Shown: positions 1-8,833 of the stretch, one piece after another
How the letters are laid out: each line of letters opens with the position of its first letter
Position numbering within the stretch: position 1 is the stretch's first letter
Assembly: GCA_030429935.1 (NCBI GenBank)
Contig: JAUIGH010000006.1
Coordinates: 1 to 33,356 of the forward strand
Length of the DNA stretch: 33,356 bases
Direction: 5' to 3'
DNA from: a bacterium
GTDB taxonomy: Bacteria > Patescibacteriota > Saccharimonadia > Saccharimonadales > Saccharimonadaceae
The notes under the pieces: model-generated
What the model saw: only the letters and a program-made list of their open reading frames with translations
Told to the model about the DNA's origin: nothing
Databases searched by the model: none
Made by a program: the position numbers and the translations under genes

Positions 1-2
1 CG

Positions 3-1034
3 CAGACGAGGGAGAAGACCAGGCTCTACGATGTCAGGATCCTCCCGGCGATCAACGCACCGGGTGCGGTGGAGGCGGTCGCGGGGCTTACCCTCGTCGA
101 GGCGTTCCGGACGTTCCAGGCCAAAGTGCCGGCACCTGCACTGACGACCGAGCAGCTGTCGTTGCAGGCGGCCAAGGGTCTAGCGGACGCAACCATCATG
201 GAGTCACAGGCCTACAACGCTGAGCCTTCGCTGACAACCGGCTGGGTCTTTACACCGTTCGGCGTGCGACACGACAACCCACTAGTGGCACTTGGTGATA
301 CTACTACCGACGAGCAGCAAGCACTGGAGCTGTTCGCTGAGTTCGTTTCGACGGACGAGGCGCAGCGAGTGGCGTCCGACTTCGGGTTCAACCAGTATGA
401 CGACTACAGTGGCGTAGAGAATATGCTGAGCGGCGCTCAAATCTCTGGAGCACTTGGCGTATGGAAGGCGAACAAAGACGCCGGCGTACCACTGGTGTCG
501 ATGATCGTCGTCGATCGCTCTGGTTCGATGTACGACAGCAACAAGATCGAACAGGCACGCCAAGCGCTACTAGCAGGTGCTGGCGAGATCAGCACAGGTA
601 ATTACGTCGGACTGGTCAGCTACGCCAGTGACATTACAGTCGACGTTCCTATCGGGCAGTTCACTGACCAACAGCGTTCGTTGTTCGTCGGTGCTGTTAA
701 CAACATGGTCCCTGAGGGTGGAACTGCGACTAACAGCGCTATCGTCGCCGCACTGAACGAGATGCTAGCGTATGAAGTCGAGGCTGATGAAGTCAAGTAC
801 CGAATCATCTTGATCTCAGATGGTGCGACGAACGAAGGTCTCAGATTGGACGCTGCACTCGAAGTCGTCGGCGGACTCGGTGTTGCAATCTACAGTGTCA
901 GCTTTGAGACCGACGCCTCGCTCAATGAAATGCAGGCCTTGGCCAGTGTCGGTCGCGAGTCGGCCTCGGTGATTACTGCAAACTCTGAAGACGTCACGAT
1001 GCTCTTCAGAAACATGGCGCGTAACGCGCTGTGA
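3..1034 (+). CDS. VWA-domain protein with N-terminal region resembling an extracellular solute-binding protein (5' partial; frame open to window start)
   Basis: MIDAS-type motif VDRSGSM plus downstream GGTATNSAI and ISDGATNEG typical of von Willebrand A domains; the frame is open upstream of the listed GTG at 69 to position 3. Confidence 0.8.
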   Translation, partial: QTREKTRLYDVRILPAINAPGAVEAVAGLTLVEAFRTFQAKVPAPALTTEQLSLQAAKGLADATIMESQAYNAEPSLTTGWVFTPFGVRHDNPLVALGDTTTDEQQALELFAEFVSTDEAQRVASDFGFNQYDDYSGVENMLSGAQISGALGVWKANKDAGVPLVSMIVVDRSGSMYDSNKIEQARQALLAGAGEISTGNYVGLVSYASDITVDVPIGQFTDQQRSLFVGAVNNMVPEGGTATNSAIVAALNEMLAYEVEADEVKYRIILISDGATNEGLRLDAALEVVGGLGVAIYSVSFETDASLNEMQALASVGRESASVITANSEDVTMLFRNMARNAL

Positions 1035-1051
1035 TTTCCTGACCATCCACC

Positions 1052-1096
1052 GGGCCACCACACTATTCGTTTCTCGACTAGTGTGGTGGCCCTTTT
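1052..1096 (+). terminator. Rho-independent terminator after the VWA gene
   Basis: gggccaccacacta...tagtgtggtggccc perfect stem followed by TTTT. Confidence 0.85.
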
Positions 1097-1106
1097 AACT
1101 TTATAG

Positions 1107-1277
1107 CTAAATCGTGCCGCCCTGGCAGATGTAGCAGCGGCCGCAAAGTGAGTCGTAGGTGACGTTGCCGGTTTCGATGGCAACTTGATCGCCGTCGGAT
1201 ACGTACCGATTGCCGACTTTTCGGGTGTTGAATTCGGCTTGGCTACCACAAAAGCACATGGTAGGGAGTTTTTCGAT
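1107..1277 (-). pseudogene. 3' remnant of a second thymidine kinase gene
   Basis: Minus-strand reading IEKLPTMCFCGSQAEFNTRKVGNRYVSDGDQVAIETGNVTYDSLCGRCYICQGGTI* matches the C-terminus of the intact tdk (2311-2889) at 48/56 residues; no upstream TK body is present. Confidence 0.8.
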
Positions 1278-1301
1278 GCTGTTGGCGACCGCGACCGGTA
1301 T

Positions 1302-1353
1302 CTGCGGTACAATGCTTGGCTCATACTCCCCTTTTGTATCTATTGTACCGCAG
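1302..1353. repeat. 12-bp perfect inverted repeat with 28-nt spacer
   Basis: ctgcggtacaat (1302-1313) and attgtaccgcag (1342-1353). Confidence 0.75.
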
Positions 1354-1392
1354 CCGCCGTGATGTGTGCGTTGTCAAATTGTTGATGTATGC

Positions 1393-2274
1393 TTACGAAG
1401 CGCCGAGGGCTAGGATAATTGTTCCGAGTGTAATGATAGCCGCACCGGTTAGCTTGTTGCGAATGTTTGACTCGTTGAGAACTTTCCAGCCTAGAAGCAC
1501 ACCAAATAAACTGTCAAATCGTCGCAGTGCGACAGCGTAGCTCGAATAGGTCAATGACACGGCAACCAGATGAAGCAAGCCGCTGAGTACTGAGCTAATT
1601 GTCGAGCCGAGCACCTGACGGCCACTCTGCTGAACCGAAGATATGATTTGACGCCTTTGTTTGGTGACGAGTACGTAAGACATCAGGACGGCGGCCAGCA
1701 GATTGGTTGCGAAGAGCACTGTAACCACACCGTACCCAGCGTTTGTCGCGGATTTGAGGAAGACGGTGTTGATGGCATAACTCGCAGCCACACCGACGCT
1801 CAGCCACGCAGCAGGACTCTTGAGCAAGTGAACAAGTGGGTCAAACCACCGTACCTTGCTGGGTTGTATTGCCATGATGTAGGTGCCAATGATGATAACC
1901 CCTAGACCTATGAAACCTGATACCGGTGGTGCTTCGGCGAGGATAAATAATCCTCCAAGCAGTGTGAAGAACGGGATTAAACCGTTGAGAGGCGCGACGA
2001 ACGACAGTTCTTCACGCTCTAATGCCATGACATTGAGCAGCACTCCTAGCACAGAGAATACCGCTGCGCCAACTATAATTCCTAAGTCGTCACGAAATAT
2101 CAACAACAGATCAGCGTCTAGGTACATCGTGAGTGGCAGCAGTAATACGGTCGCAATGGACGCGTTGAGCCACGCAAACACTGACGCAGAGACGTTATGG
2201 GTTATTTGCTTACGAAATAGTCCTGTCAGAGACTTGAAAAACGCGCCACTGATTCCGGCGAGGATCCACAACAT
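1393..2274 (-). CDS. EamA/DMT-superfamily transporter
   Basis: About 10 hydrophobic helices in two repeats; GxxxG-rich DMT-type sequence. Confidence 0.8.
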   Translation of the reverse strand: MLWILAGISGAFFKSLTGLFRKQITHNVSASVFAWLNASIATVLLLPLTMYLDADLLLIFRDDLGIIVGAAVFSVLGVLLNVMALEREELSFVAPLNGLIPFFTLLGGLFILAEAPPVSGFIGLGVIIIGTYIMAIQPSKVRWFDPLVHLLKSPAAWLSVGVAASYAINTVFLKSATNAGYGVVTVLFATNLLAAVLMSYVLVTKQRRQIISSVQQSGRQVLGSTISSVLSGLLHLVAVSLTYSSYAVALRRFDSLFGVLLGWKVLNESNIRNKLTGAAIITLGTIILALGAS

Positions 2275-2310
2275 GAGTATATTTTAGCGTATTACGGATA
2301 AAATCGTGAC

Positions 2311-2889
2311 TTAGATTGTGCCGCCCTGGCGCAGGTGGCAGCGTCCACAGAGTGAGTCGTAGGTGACGTTGCCGGTTTCGATGGCAACTTGATCACCGTC
2401 GAACACGTACTGGTCGTCGACTTTGCGTTTGTTGAACTCGGCCTGGCTGCCACAAAAGCACATGGTTGGGAGTTTTTCGATGTAATCCGCAACTTCAAGT
2501 AATCGTTTGGCGCCGGGTTCGAATAATCGGTTACGAAAATCTGCCCTGAGGCCATGACAGATGACCGAAATGTCGTGCTGCTTGGCTAGAAGGAACAGCT
2601 GGGAGACGTGCTCAGCACTCAAGAATTGTGCTTCGTCGATGAGGACACAGTTCGTCTTCGGATAATCTTTTAGCACCATCTTTTCGAGATTCATTGAATC
2701 ATCGCTCAATATATCGGCGTGCCGGCTGTGCCCACCGCGCGCGACGATAAGGTCATCGCCTTTGGTGTCCAACACCGGTTTGATGACGACGACGCGCAAA
2801 CCGCGTTCTTCGTAATTGTAAGCCGTCTTGATCAGCGTGTCCGATTTGCCGCTGTTCATCGCGCCGTATTTAAAGTGCAGTTTAGCCAT
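2311..2889 (-). CDS. tdk: Thymidine kinase
   Basis: MAKLHFKYGAMNSGKSDTLIK P-loop, VLIDEAQFL, C-terminal CFCG...CGRC zinc ligands; start trimmed to MAKLHF. Confidence 0.93.
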   Translation of the reverse strand: MAKLHFKYGAMNSGKSDTLIKTAYNYEERGLRVVVIKPVLDTKGDDLIVARGGHSRHADILSDDSMNLEKMVLKDYPKTNCVLIDEAQFLSAEHVSQLFLLAKQHDISVICHGLRADFRNRLFEPGAKRLLEVADYIEKLPTMCFCGSQAEFNKRKVDDQYVFDGDQVAIETGNVTYDSLCGRCHLRQGGTI

Positions 2890-2891
2890 AG

Positions 2892-3317
2892 TTATGATTT
2901 GTCTGTTAGATATCCATGTCTGCGCAACCAAGGAATATATTTGTGTTGAATAGCTGGTGCGAGTTTCGATTTGCGCATGATTTCAATGTCGAGGCATGCG
3001 AGCTCTTTGATTTCGGCTGATGCCTCGGGCTGTTTGTGTACATTAGTGATGAGATATGAATAAAGTATGACCTTGTCGTATCGAGTTTTGTCGTACGAAT
3101 CTGCGACAAATCTACCAATATAACGTGTACTACAGAGACCGGTATCTATGCATAGTTCTTCTTGAAGCTCGCGACGCAGAGTCTCGTATGTGCTTTCGCC
3201 ATGCTCGGGCTTTCCGCCAGGTAGCGAAAAGGTTTCATAATCTCTCGACCGTACAAGCAACAGAGTGTTATTTTGTACAATTAGACCAACAGATACGACA
3301 ACATTCTGAGATTTCAT
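2892..3317 (-). CDS. Nudix hydrolase
   Basis: Nudix box GGKPEHGESTYETLRRELQEEL; start probably MKSQNVVV. Confidence 0.85.
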   Translation of the reverse strand: MKSQNVVVSVGLIVQNNTLLLVRSRDYETFSLPGGKPEHGESTYETLRRELQEELCIDTGLCSTRYIGRFVADSYDKTRYDKVILYSYLITNVHKQPEASAEIKELACLDIEIMRKSKLAPAIQHKYIPWLRRHGYLTDKS

Positions 3318-3339
3318 ACAGCTTATAACCTCAATCGAA

Positions 3340-3858
3340 CTACAACGACGCTTCAACAGCCGCCCAGGTGGCGTCGGGGTTGTCTTCGGGGACGATGATG
3401 GTGACTTGGTCTCCGATATTGATGCGGAAGTACGTCACGCTGGCCAGCAAGATGCGGTATTCGCGGCCGCTGGCTTCGACGTAGTAGGCGCCATCGTGTT
3501 GGGTCAGGGTGCCGATGATTTGCTTACGCTCGATCGGGCCGATTTGCTTGTAGATGAAACCACCGTCGTCGGCGATGGTAAGTTTCAGGATGTCGCCTTC
3601 GACCAGTTTTGATTTGCTGGCGTAGTTGGCTGGGACTGGGTAAGTTTTGCCGTCGGGGCCGATCATGACCTGGCCGTCAAAAACACCTTCGATGACTTTG
3701 CCGCTGACTTCTTCGCGGGGGCTGTGGGTGTTGGACACGACCGATCCATCGTCACCGACGATACTGATCAGCAGCTCTTTGGCCGCAGCTAAATTAGTTT
3801 CTGCCTCATTGATCAACGAGGTCAGTCGTTTGACTTGCTTCTCGGGTAATTCAGACAT
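3340..3858 (-). CDS. Conserved-looking hypothetical protein, N-terminal coiled coil plus beta-rich domains
   Basis: 172-aa ORF with a good promoter upstream; no family recognised. Confidence 0.65.
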   Translation of the reverse strand: MSELPEKQVKRLTSLINEAETNLAAAKELLISIVGDDGSVVSNTHSPREEVSGKVIEGVFDGQVMIGPDGKTYPVPANYASKSKLVEGDILKLTIADDGGFIYKQIGPIERKQIIGTLTQHDGAYYVEASGREYRILLASVTYFRINIGDQVTIIVPEDNPDATWAAVEASL

Positions 3859-3902
3859 ATTGCTCGCATTCCTTTGTCTGTTTTTGGGTGGTATTACCTC
3901 TA

Positions 3903-3949
3903 TATATACAGTTCGCGCGAGTATAAGTCAACGCCCCCGGGCTTGTCAA
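3903..3949 (-). promoter_or_regulatory. Two overlapping sigma70-type promoters
   Basis: Minus strand TTGACA-18-TATACT (3949-3920) and TTGACT-17-TATATA (3931-3903). Confidence 0.6.
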
Positions 3950-4107
3950 CTGGATTTTTTGCCCAGCTATCCACAGCCGTGACAGTAGCAGCAGCACAAA
4001 CGTTGTAAATAATGTGGTGCACGTGCAACCAAAAACTACTCCCGGCATAGATAGCAGAGAGCAGTCGATTTGGATTTCGTATAACGATGGTCACGGAGTG
4101 GTCAGTG

Positions 4108-4491
4108 TTAGGCGAGTTCGACAGTTGCGCCAGCTTCTTCGAGCTGCTTTTTCGCTGCTTCAGCTTCGTCTTTCGCGACGTTTTCTTTGACAGCTGATGG
4201 TGCGTCGTCGACGATCGCTTTTGCTTCGCCGAGGCCCAGGCCAGTGATTTCTTTGACGGCTTTGATGACAGCGACTTTTTGAGCGCCAGCGTCAGTCAAT
4301 TTGACGGTGAATTCGCTCTTTTCGTCGGCTGCGTCCGCACCAGCGTCACCGCCAGCAGCTGGACCGGCTACGACAGCTGCGGCTGCAGCTGGCTCGATAC
4401 CGTATTCGTCTTTCAAGACGTTTTTGAGTTCGTTTACTTCGAGTACTGTGAGCTTTGTCAGCTCTTCAGCAAGTTTCTTTACATCTGCCAT
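4108..4491 (-). CDS. rplL: 50S ribosomal protein L7/L12
   Basis: [34 protein letters not shown]...[42 protein letters not shown]. Confidence 0.97.
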   Translation of the reverse strand: MADVKKLAEELTKLTVLEVNELKNVLKDEYGIEPAAAAAVVAGPAAGGDAGADAADEKSEFTVKLTDAGAQKVAVIKAVKEITGLGLGEAKAIVDDAPSAVKENVAKDEAEAAKKQLEEAGATVELA

Positions 4492-4536
4492 AATGGGAGA
4501 TCCTTTCGTACTATGCTTTGTAGTGGGGTGCCTAGA

Positions 4537-5061
4537 TTAGGCGGTAGCTTTGGCTTCGACACCATCGAGCAACGCATGGAGGTTGCCAGATAGGCCGTTG
4601 GTGATGTCGTGTACTGGGCTGAGCAGCTGCGCAATTGTCTCGGCGATGAGCTGTTCTTTGCTCGCCAGGCCAGCCAAGTCTTTGACTTGATCAGCGCTGA
4701 GCAGTTCAGCGTCACCGGAAATTGCTCCGACGAACTGCAGAGCATCGTGCTCTTTTGCAAATCCATTGAGCACTTGAGCGGGTGCGACTTCGTCGCTATC
4801 ACTCATGGCGTAGAGCAGCTGTCCAGAGAGCACCGATGTGTCGACGTCAGCCAGCGCTTTTGTTTCAGCAACGGCGACGCGAACTAGTCGGTTTTTGACG
4901 ACTTTGATGACGACACCGGCTTCACGAGCACGAGCGCGCAGTTCTTGCATATCGGTGACGCACAGTCCCTGATATGCAGCAAATACGGTCATGCGTGAAT
5001 TTGCCAGTAATTCTGTCATCTCACCTACCAAAGCGTGTTTTTTATCGCGTGAAATAGCCAT
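4537..5061 (-). CDS. rplJ: 50S ribosomal protein L10
   Basis: MAISRDKKHALVGEMTELLANSRMTVFAAYQGLCVTDMQELRARAREAGVVIKVVKNRL. Confidence 0.95.
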   Translation of the reverse strand: MAISRDKKHALVGEMTELLANSRMTVFAAYQGLCVTDMQELRARAREAGVVIKVVKNRLVRVAVAETKALADVDTSVLSGQLLYAMSDSDEVAPAQVLNGFAKEHDALQFVGAISGDAELLSADQVKDLAGLASKEQLIAETIAQLLSPVHDITNGLSGNLHALLDGVEAKATA

Positions 5062-5074
5062 AAAACTCCTTCTG

Positions 5075-5250
5075 TTATGAGAGGGTTAGCTTTGTTGTGG
5101 GGTATCGTGTGACCAATCGTGTTAACGAACGACATGAACAAACCCGTAACGAGTTCGTACCAGTTGGACAAAACGTAGGAAGAAAATTCCCTCGGTAGCG
5201 GATTAAGCAGGTTACCCCGCGGCTACTGTCTTTGGTTATGTCTGTAAATT
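5075..5250 (-). ncRNA. Ribosomal protein L10 leader-type structured 5' UTR
   Basis: About 200-nt leader upstream of rplJ on the minus strand with accaaagacagtaGCCGCGGGGTAACCTGCTTAATCCGCTACcgaggg, consistent with L10 leader organisation. Confidence 0.65.
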
Positions 5251-5262
5251 ACTGTACCATTC

Positions 5263-6783
5263 TCATGCCCATTTTACAATGGCTTTTCGCGCTAACAGAA
5301 CAGCTCGTATGCGTTCACGCTCCGTCAGTTCATCACTAGAATCATAGAGGTCTCTTGCTCGTTTAGATCCGTTGAGACCGGTGCGAGAAACGAACTCAGG
5401 ATAAGCCATCATCCACCTCTGGCTAGGAATCAAGCCATCGTATGCCACATTCAGTAAATCATCAATTAATAATTGAACTTTTAAGTCGCCAACTTGCGCG
5501 TTTAACCCGTGTGCTACCGCTTCATCACGCAAGCTCATCAACTGAGTCCATGAATATTTTTCAAGTGTTTTCTCAGCAGCATCCAGATTGTTCACAATAC
5601 CAGCTTGCAGTGCGCTTGGAGATATCATGCATGATTTTGCAGCATCTAAATCCAATTCATATAATTGACTGTCTGCAAAATTTGCACCTGCATCCCTACC
5701 CTCGATATAAATAAACGAAGTCTGGTTTGTAAAAAAATCAGTTAGCTTGTCGTTACCAGAGAGTAATGCATCTGTATAGGCGGTGGGTTCGACATGATTG
5801 TCAAGAAAAGAGTATCGAATCCTAGCGCCTGAGAATTGCATGAACTGGTTTACTGAAAGATCATGTAACGATGGTCGAATGTGAGCGGTAAATTTATCTG
5901 GGTAGCTGTAAACAGCAGTAGATGGCGTGCGGAGATATGAGTGTAGGTCGGTCGCGATCTGCGGCACAAAACTCGTGTGGTTTCCATGCACATCTGGTCG
6001 AAGGACCGGAAACATAGTTGTTCCACTGCCGTGCACCCAATGGAAATAGTCAGACAGCTCTCGTATCGGAGTAGAGGGCGGTGAAGCAAGTTGTAGGTCT
6101 GAGGCATGAATAGATTGTCTAAAGTATGCGCTCCATAAACGCAACCGATTTTCATCACATCCAGTGACCTTACCATTGTGAAACGGACTATTTGCGTATA
6201 GCGCTATTATTGCTGCACCAAATCCAATGATTGAATTTAATGCTCTAGGCGCTTCTTCCGCAGATACACCTGTTGACGGGCTATTCTGCACCTGGCCCCT
6301 GATGGTCTCTTGATGTTTCCAGTTTCGGACTTCTCGAGCATAGGAACCTGGTTTAGGTAAAGAAAACTTTTGAACGGTGTCCCGATCTAGCGAGACTAAT
6401 GGACTGTTCGACATATTCACGACGTTCGCACCGCAGGCACCCAGTGAACGAATGAGTATTTCGTGCTGGGCGCTAACTAACTTCTCCATAGCAGCGAGGC
6501 CACCATCGTGTTCACAAATGGGCTTCGAAGAGCTCTCGCCGTTATTAAATGAGCCGTCTATACTTTCTAGACCGATAGGAGTTTGAACACCGACTATTCG
6601 CGCTCCTGAGTGTGTCAGAACGCCATCGACTCCTGACTTTCGATATTCGTTAAGTACGTGCATGAATGTATTGTCAGTGTGGCCGGCAGGAAGTCCATCT
6701 TCTGAAATAATTGCCTTTTCGCTTTCCAATCCATACATTCTTTGGCAAGCATCAATATTACATTGTTCAGTATCTATAGACAT
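5263..6783 (-). CDS. Divergent glutamate-cysteine ligase (GCS2-like) family protein, putative carboxylate-amine ligase
   Basis: YGLESE near the N-terminus (ExE), GQVQ..., and ALNSIIGFGAAIIALYANSPFHNGKVTGCDENRLRLW resembling the AL.ANSPF..G..TG..S.R...W motif of GCS ligases; FIYIEGRDAG. Confidence 0.6.
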   Translation of the reverse strand: MSIDTEQCNIDACQRMYGLESEKAIISEDGLPAGHTDNTFMHVLNEYRKSGVDGVLTHSGARIVGVQTPIGLESIDGSFNNGESSSKPICEHDGGLAAMEKLVSAQHEILIRSLGACGANVVNMSNSPLVSLDRDTVQKFSLPKPGSYAREVRNWKHQETIRGQVQNSPSTGVSAEEAPRALNSIIGFGAAIIALYANSPFHNGKVTGCDENRLRLWSAYFRQSIHASDLQLASPPSTPIRELSDYFHWVHGSGTTMFPVLRPDVHGNHTSFVPQIATDLHSYLRTPSTAVYSYPDKFTAHIRPSLHDLSVNQFMQFSGARIRYSFLDNHVEPTAYTDALLSGNDKLTDFFTNQTSFIYIEGRDAGANFADSQLYELDLDAAKSCMISPSALQAGIVNNLDAAEKTLEKYSWTQLMSLRDEAVAHGLNAQVGDLKVQLLIDDLLNVAYDGLIPSQRWMMAYPEFVSRTGLNGSKRARDLYDSSDELTERERIRAVLLARKAIVKWA

Positions 6784-6795
6784 ACCTGTCCGAAT

Positions 6796-6807
6796 ATACT
6801 ATAGTAT
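6796..6807. promoter_or_regulatory. Palindromic divergent promoter core ATACTATAGTAT
   Basis: Perfect 12-bp palindrome giving TATAGT/TATACT -10-like hexamers on both strands between two divergent genes. Confidence 0.6.
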
Positions 6808-6820
6808 TTAATGATTGACA

Positions 6821-8197
6821 ATGAGTGATACATACAAATTTTCAAAAGCCGAGCAGGTAGTTTCGCCTTTTATGGTCTACACAGCAAGTGACGCCGAGCA
6901 AGCGTCTATCAGTGAATTGGATTTGAGCACAGGACTGGGATTATTGTCACAACCAGTGGATAGTGCGGTACGGAATAAAGTAACTGCAAAAATCGCTATA
7001 GGTCCGCCACATGAAAAGACTTATTACGTGTCAGATGACAGCTCGAGAACTAGATTGACTCCGGATCGTCAAGCTGCGCTTGACATTACAGATGAGATCA
7101 TCGATAGGTCGAGTGGCTCGATTGATGTGTATACACTGGCACAAACAGCACTCTGTGACGGCAACCTCAGTATGATGCGGCAATCATCTTACCGTGGTTT
7201 AGATCTGTGGATAAGAGTTGAAGAAGGGTTAAGCTACGAAGCTGATATGCTTGCAAGCCTGGCGGAAAATGAAAGTGAGGCTACGTATTCCGACGACTAC
7301 GGCATCACCAAGGTTGGAGTTCGAGGTTTAAAACGTTTGATACAGACTCGAGGCTACGAGCTGAGAAATGGAGCTGAGAGTTGTGTTATTCCAAATATAC
7401 CATCTTGCGAATCGTACATGGCTGCCGCGGCTATTGATCAGACGAGGCTAGCAAACAGCAAGATCACGAGAATTCTGCCTTGGTTCATGGAAGACAGAGA
7501 AGAGGCCGCGCGCTTTCTGAGCACGCTAGCGCCTGAACTTGCGGGACATCCGCCTATCGAATCGGTAATTCTCGGACCGACCGGGGACATCAAACGTGTA
7601 TTTGGATGGAATGGATTTCAGCCAAAAGAAACACGGGAACTTTTATCATCACGAAAAGCGCATGCAGTCGCTTCACGCATGGTCGACGTTTCGCATGGCG
7701 CAGCTATGAGACGCTGGAGTGAAGGCCGCAATGGCGGTCAACCGGTTGACGAAATTATATCTAAGGAAATGACATTCTCGGAACGTTTACGATTGTTCTC
7801 AGAAGAACCGAACCGCATCGTGCCATTATTTACTGCAGTAATCAAACCTAACGCTGCCTATGAACAGGTGGCCTCTGTCTTTTCGGCTATAGATGGTCTA
7901 CTATCGGAGGTTTCAATGCCGGCTCAAACTACTATAAAAGAAGTTTCCTATATTGATGGTAAAAATACAAACGGTGTATTGTCGTTAGATTTTAGAACTA
8001 ATTTGACAGTGCCGCATCGTGAATCGAACATCAACATCAAGTTGATTTTTGAATCGGTTGGTGCTGGAGAAGCGCTTAAGGTTGAGCATTTAGCTAATTC
8101 ATCATCGGATGCTTACCGCGCTATCGTGGCGTATCTCGAATCTACCGGAGCATGTTTGAGGTACGCTCTCGCTGAAGTGGTAGATCCTGACTTTTGA
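6821..8197 (+). CDS. Orphan protein of unknown function (about 458 aa)
   Basis: Long ORF, MSDTYKFSKAEQVVSPF..., divergent from the GCS-like gene; no family recognised. Confidence 0.65.
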   Translation: MSDTYKFSKAEQVVSPFMVYTASDAEQASISELDLSTGLGLLSQPVDSAVRNKVTAKIAIGPPHEKTYYVSDDSSRTRLTPDRQAALDITDEIIDRSSGSIDVYTLAQTALCDGNLSMMRQSSYRGLDLWIRVEEGLSYEADMLASLAENESEATYSDDYGITKVGVRGLKRLIQTRGYELRNGAESCVIPNIPSCESYMAAAAIDQTRLANSKITRILPWFMEDREEAARFLSTLAPELAGHPPIESVILGPTGDIKRVFGWNGFQPKETRELLSSRKAHAVASRMVDVSHGAAMRRWSEGRNGGQPVDEIISKEMTFSERLRLFSEEPNRIVPLFTAVIKPNAAYEQVASVFSAIDGLLSEVSMPAQTTIKEVSYIDGKNTNGVLSLDFRTNLTVPHRESNINIKLIFESVGAGEALKVEHLANSSSDAYRAIVAYLESTGACLRYALAEVVDPDF

Positions 8198-8780
8198 GCC
8201 ATCGAAGCGCATTACTATAGACCTCTGCAGGCGTTAGTGATGAGGTGTCGATTAGGTAGCGTTTTTCATCAAAGTAATCCAGGTCACCGCTTCCTGCCTG
8301 ATTGTAAAAATCTATTGTTTGAGAACATTGTTTCTTCAGGTAGTCCAAACTTTCATATTTATCTCTATTTTTGTGATCCTTAACTCTGCTCCAGGCAATC
8401 GAAGGTTCACACACTAAATAGATAGTAGCGTCGGGCTTTGTTAACTCTGTAATTCGATTAAGTTTTAGCATTTCTTCGTAGTCGTATCCTTGTACCGCTC
8501 CGTGTATAAGCGAGTCCATCCAGCCGCGCTGAGATAAGAGGGTATCATTATCCTTGAGCATTGATTGAATTTTATAATTCGACAAACGGTTGTCGAGCGC
8601 GAAAATCAGTCTATCTGTCCACGTATCACCGTATTGCGTTCCATTACCAGATAGATTCAACAATTTGAGAGTAGAAGGTAGGTTCGGTAAATGGAGAGTA
8701 GTGGCGTTGAGTGCACTTGATAGCTTCAGCATCAACCCGGTCTTCCCTGCTCCATCCAATCCAGTAATTACTACATACAT
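8142..8780 (-). CDS. Thymidylate kinase-like / deoxynucleoside kinase-like P-loop protein
   Basis: MYVVITGLDGAGKTGLMLKL Walker A; DTLLSQRGWMDSL; PDATIYLVCEPSIAWSRVKDHKNRDKYE. Confidence 0.75.
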   Translation of the reverse strand: MYVVITGLDGAGKTGLMLKLSSALNATTLHLPNLPSTLKLLNLSGNGTQYGDTWTDRLIFALDNRLSNYKIQSMLKDNDTLLSQRGWMDSLIHGAVQGYDYEEMLKLNRITELTKPDATIYLVCEPSIAWSRVKDHKNRDKYESLDYLKKQCSQTIDFYNQAGSGDLDYFDEKRYLIDTSSLTPAEVYSNALRWLKSQDLPLQRERTSNMLR

Positions 8781-8833
8781 ACGAACTGTGCTAATTCATT
8801 GCTATAATTCATATTGTATTTTATAATACATAA

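Noticed and set aside
890-1324. 144-aa minus-strand ORF (MSQALYRRYRSRSP...)
   Set aside because: Antisense to the VWA gene and in the wrong frame across the tdk remnant; the parallel ORF 2292-2555 is the same out-of-frame reading of intact tdk
3965-3980. DnaA-box-like ctatccacag and possible replication origin
   Set aside because: Single imperfect copy, no cluster of boxes or dnaA/dnaN nearby
6811-6828. Mini-ORF ATG ATT GAC AAT GAG TGA as a leader peptide
   Set aside because: Only five codons overlapping the next start; no supporting structure, likely chance
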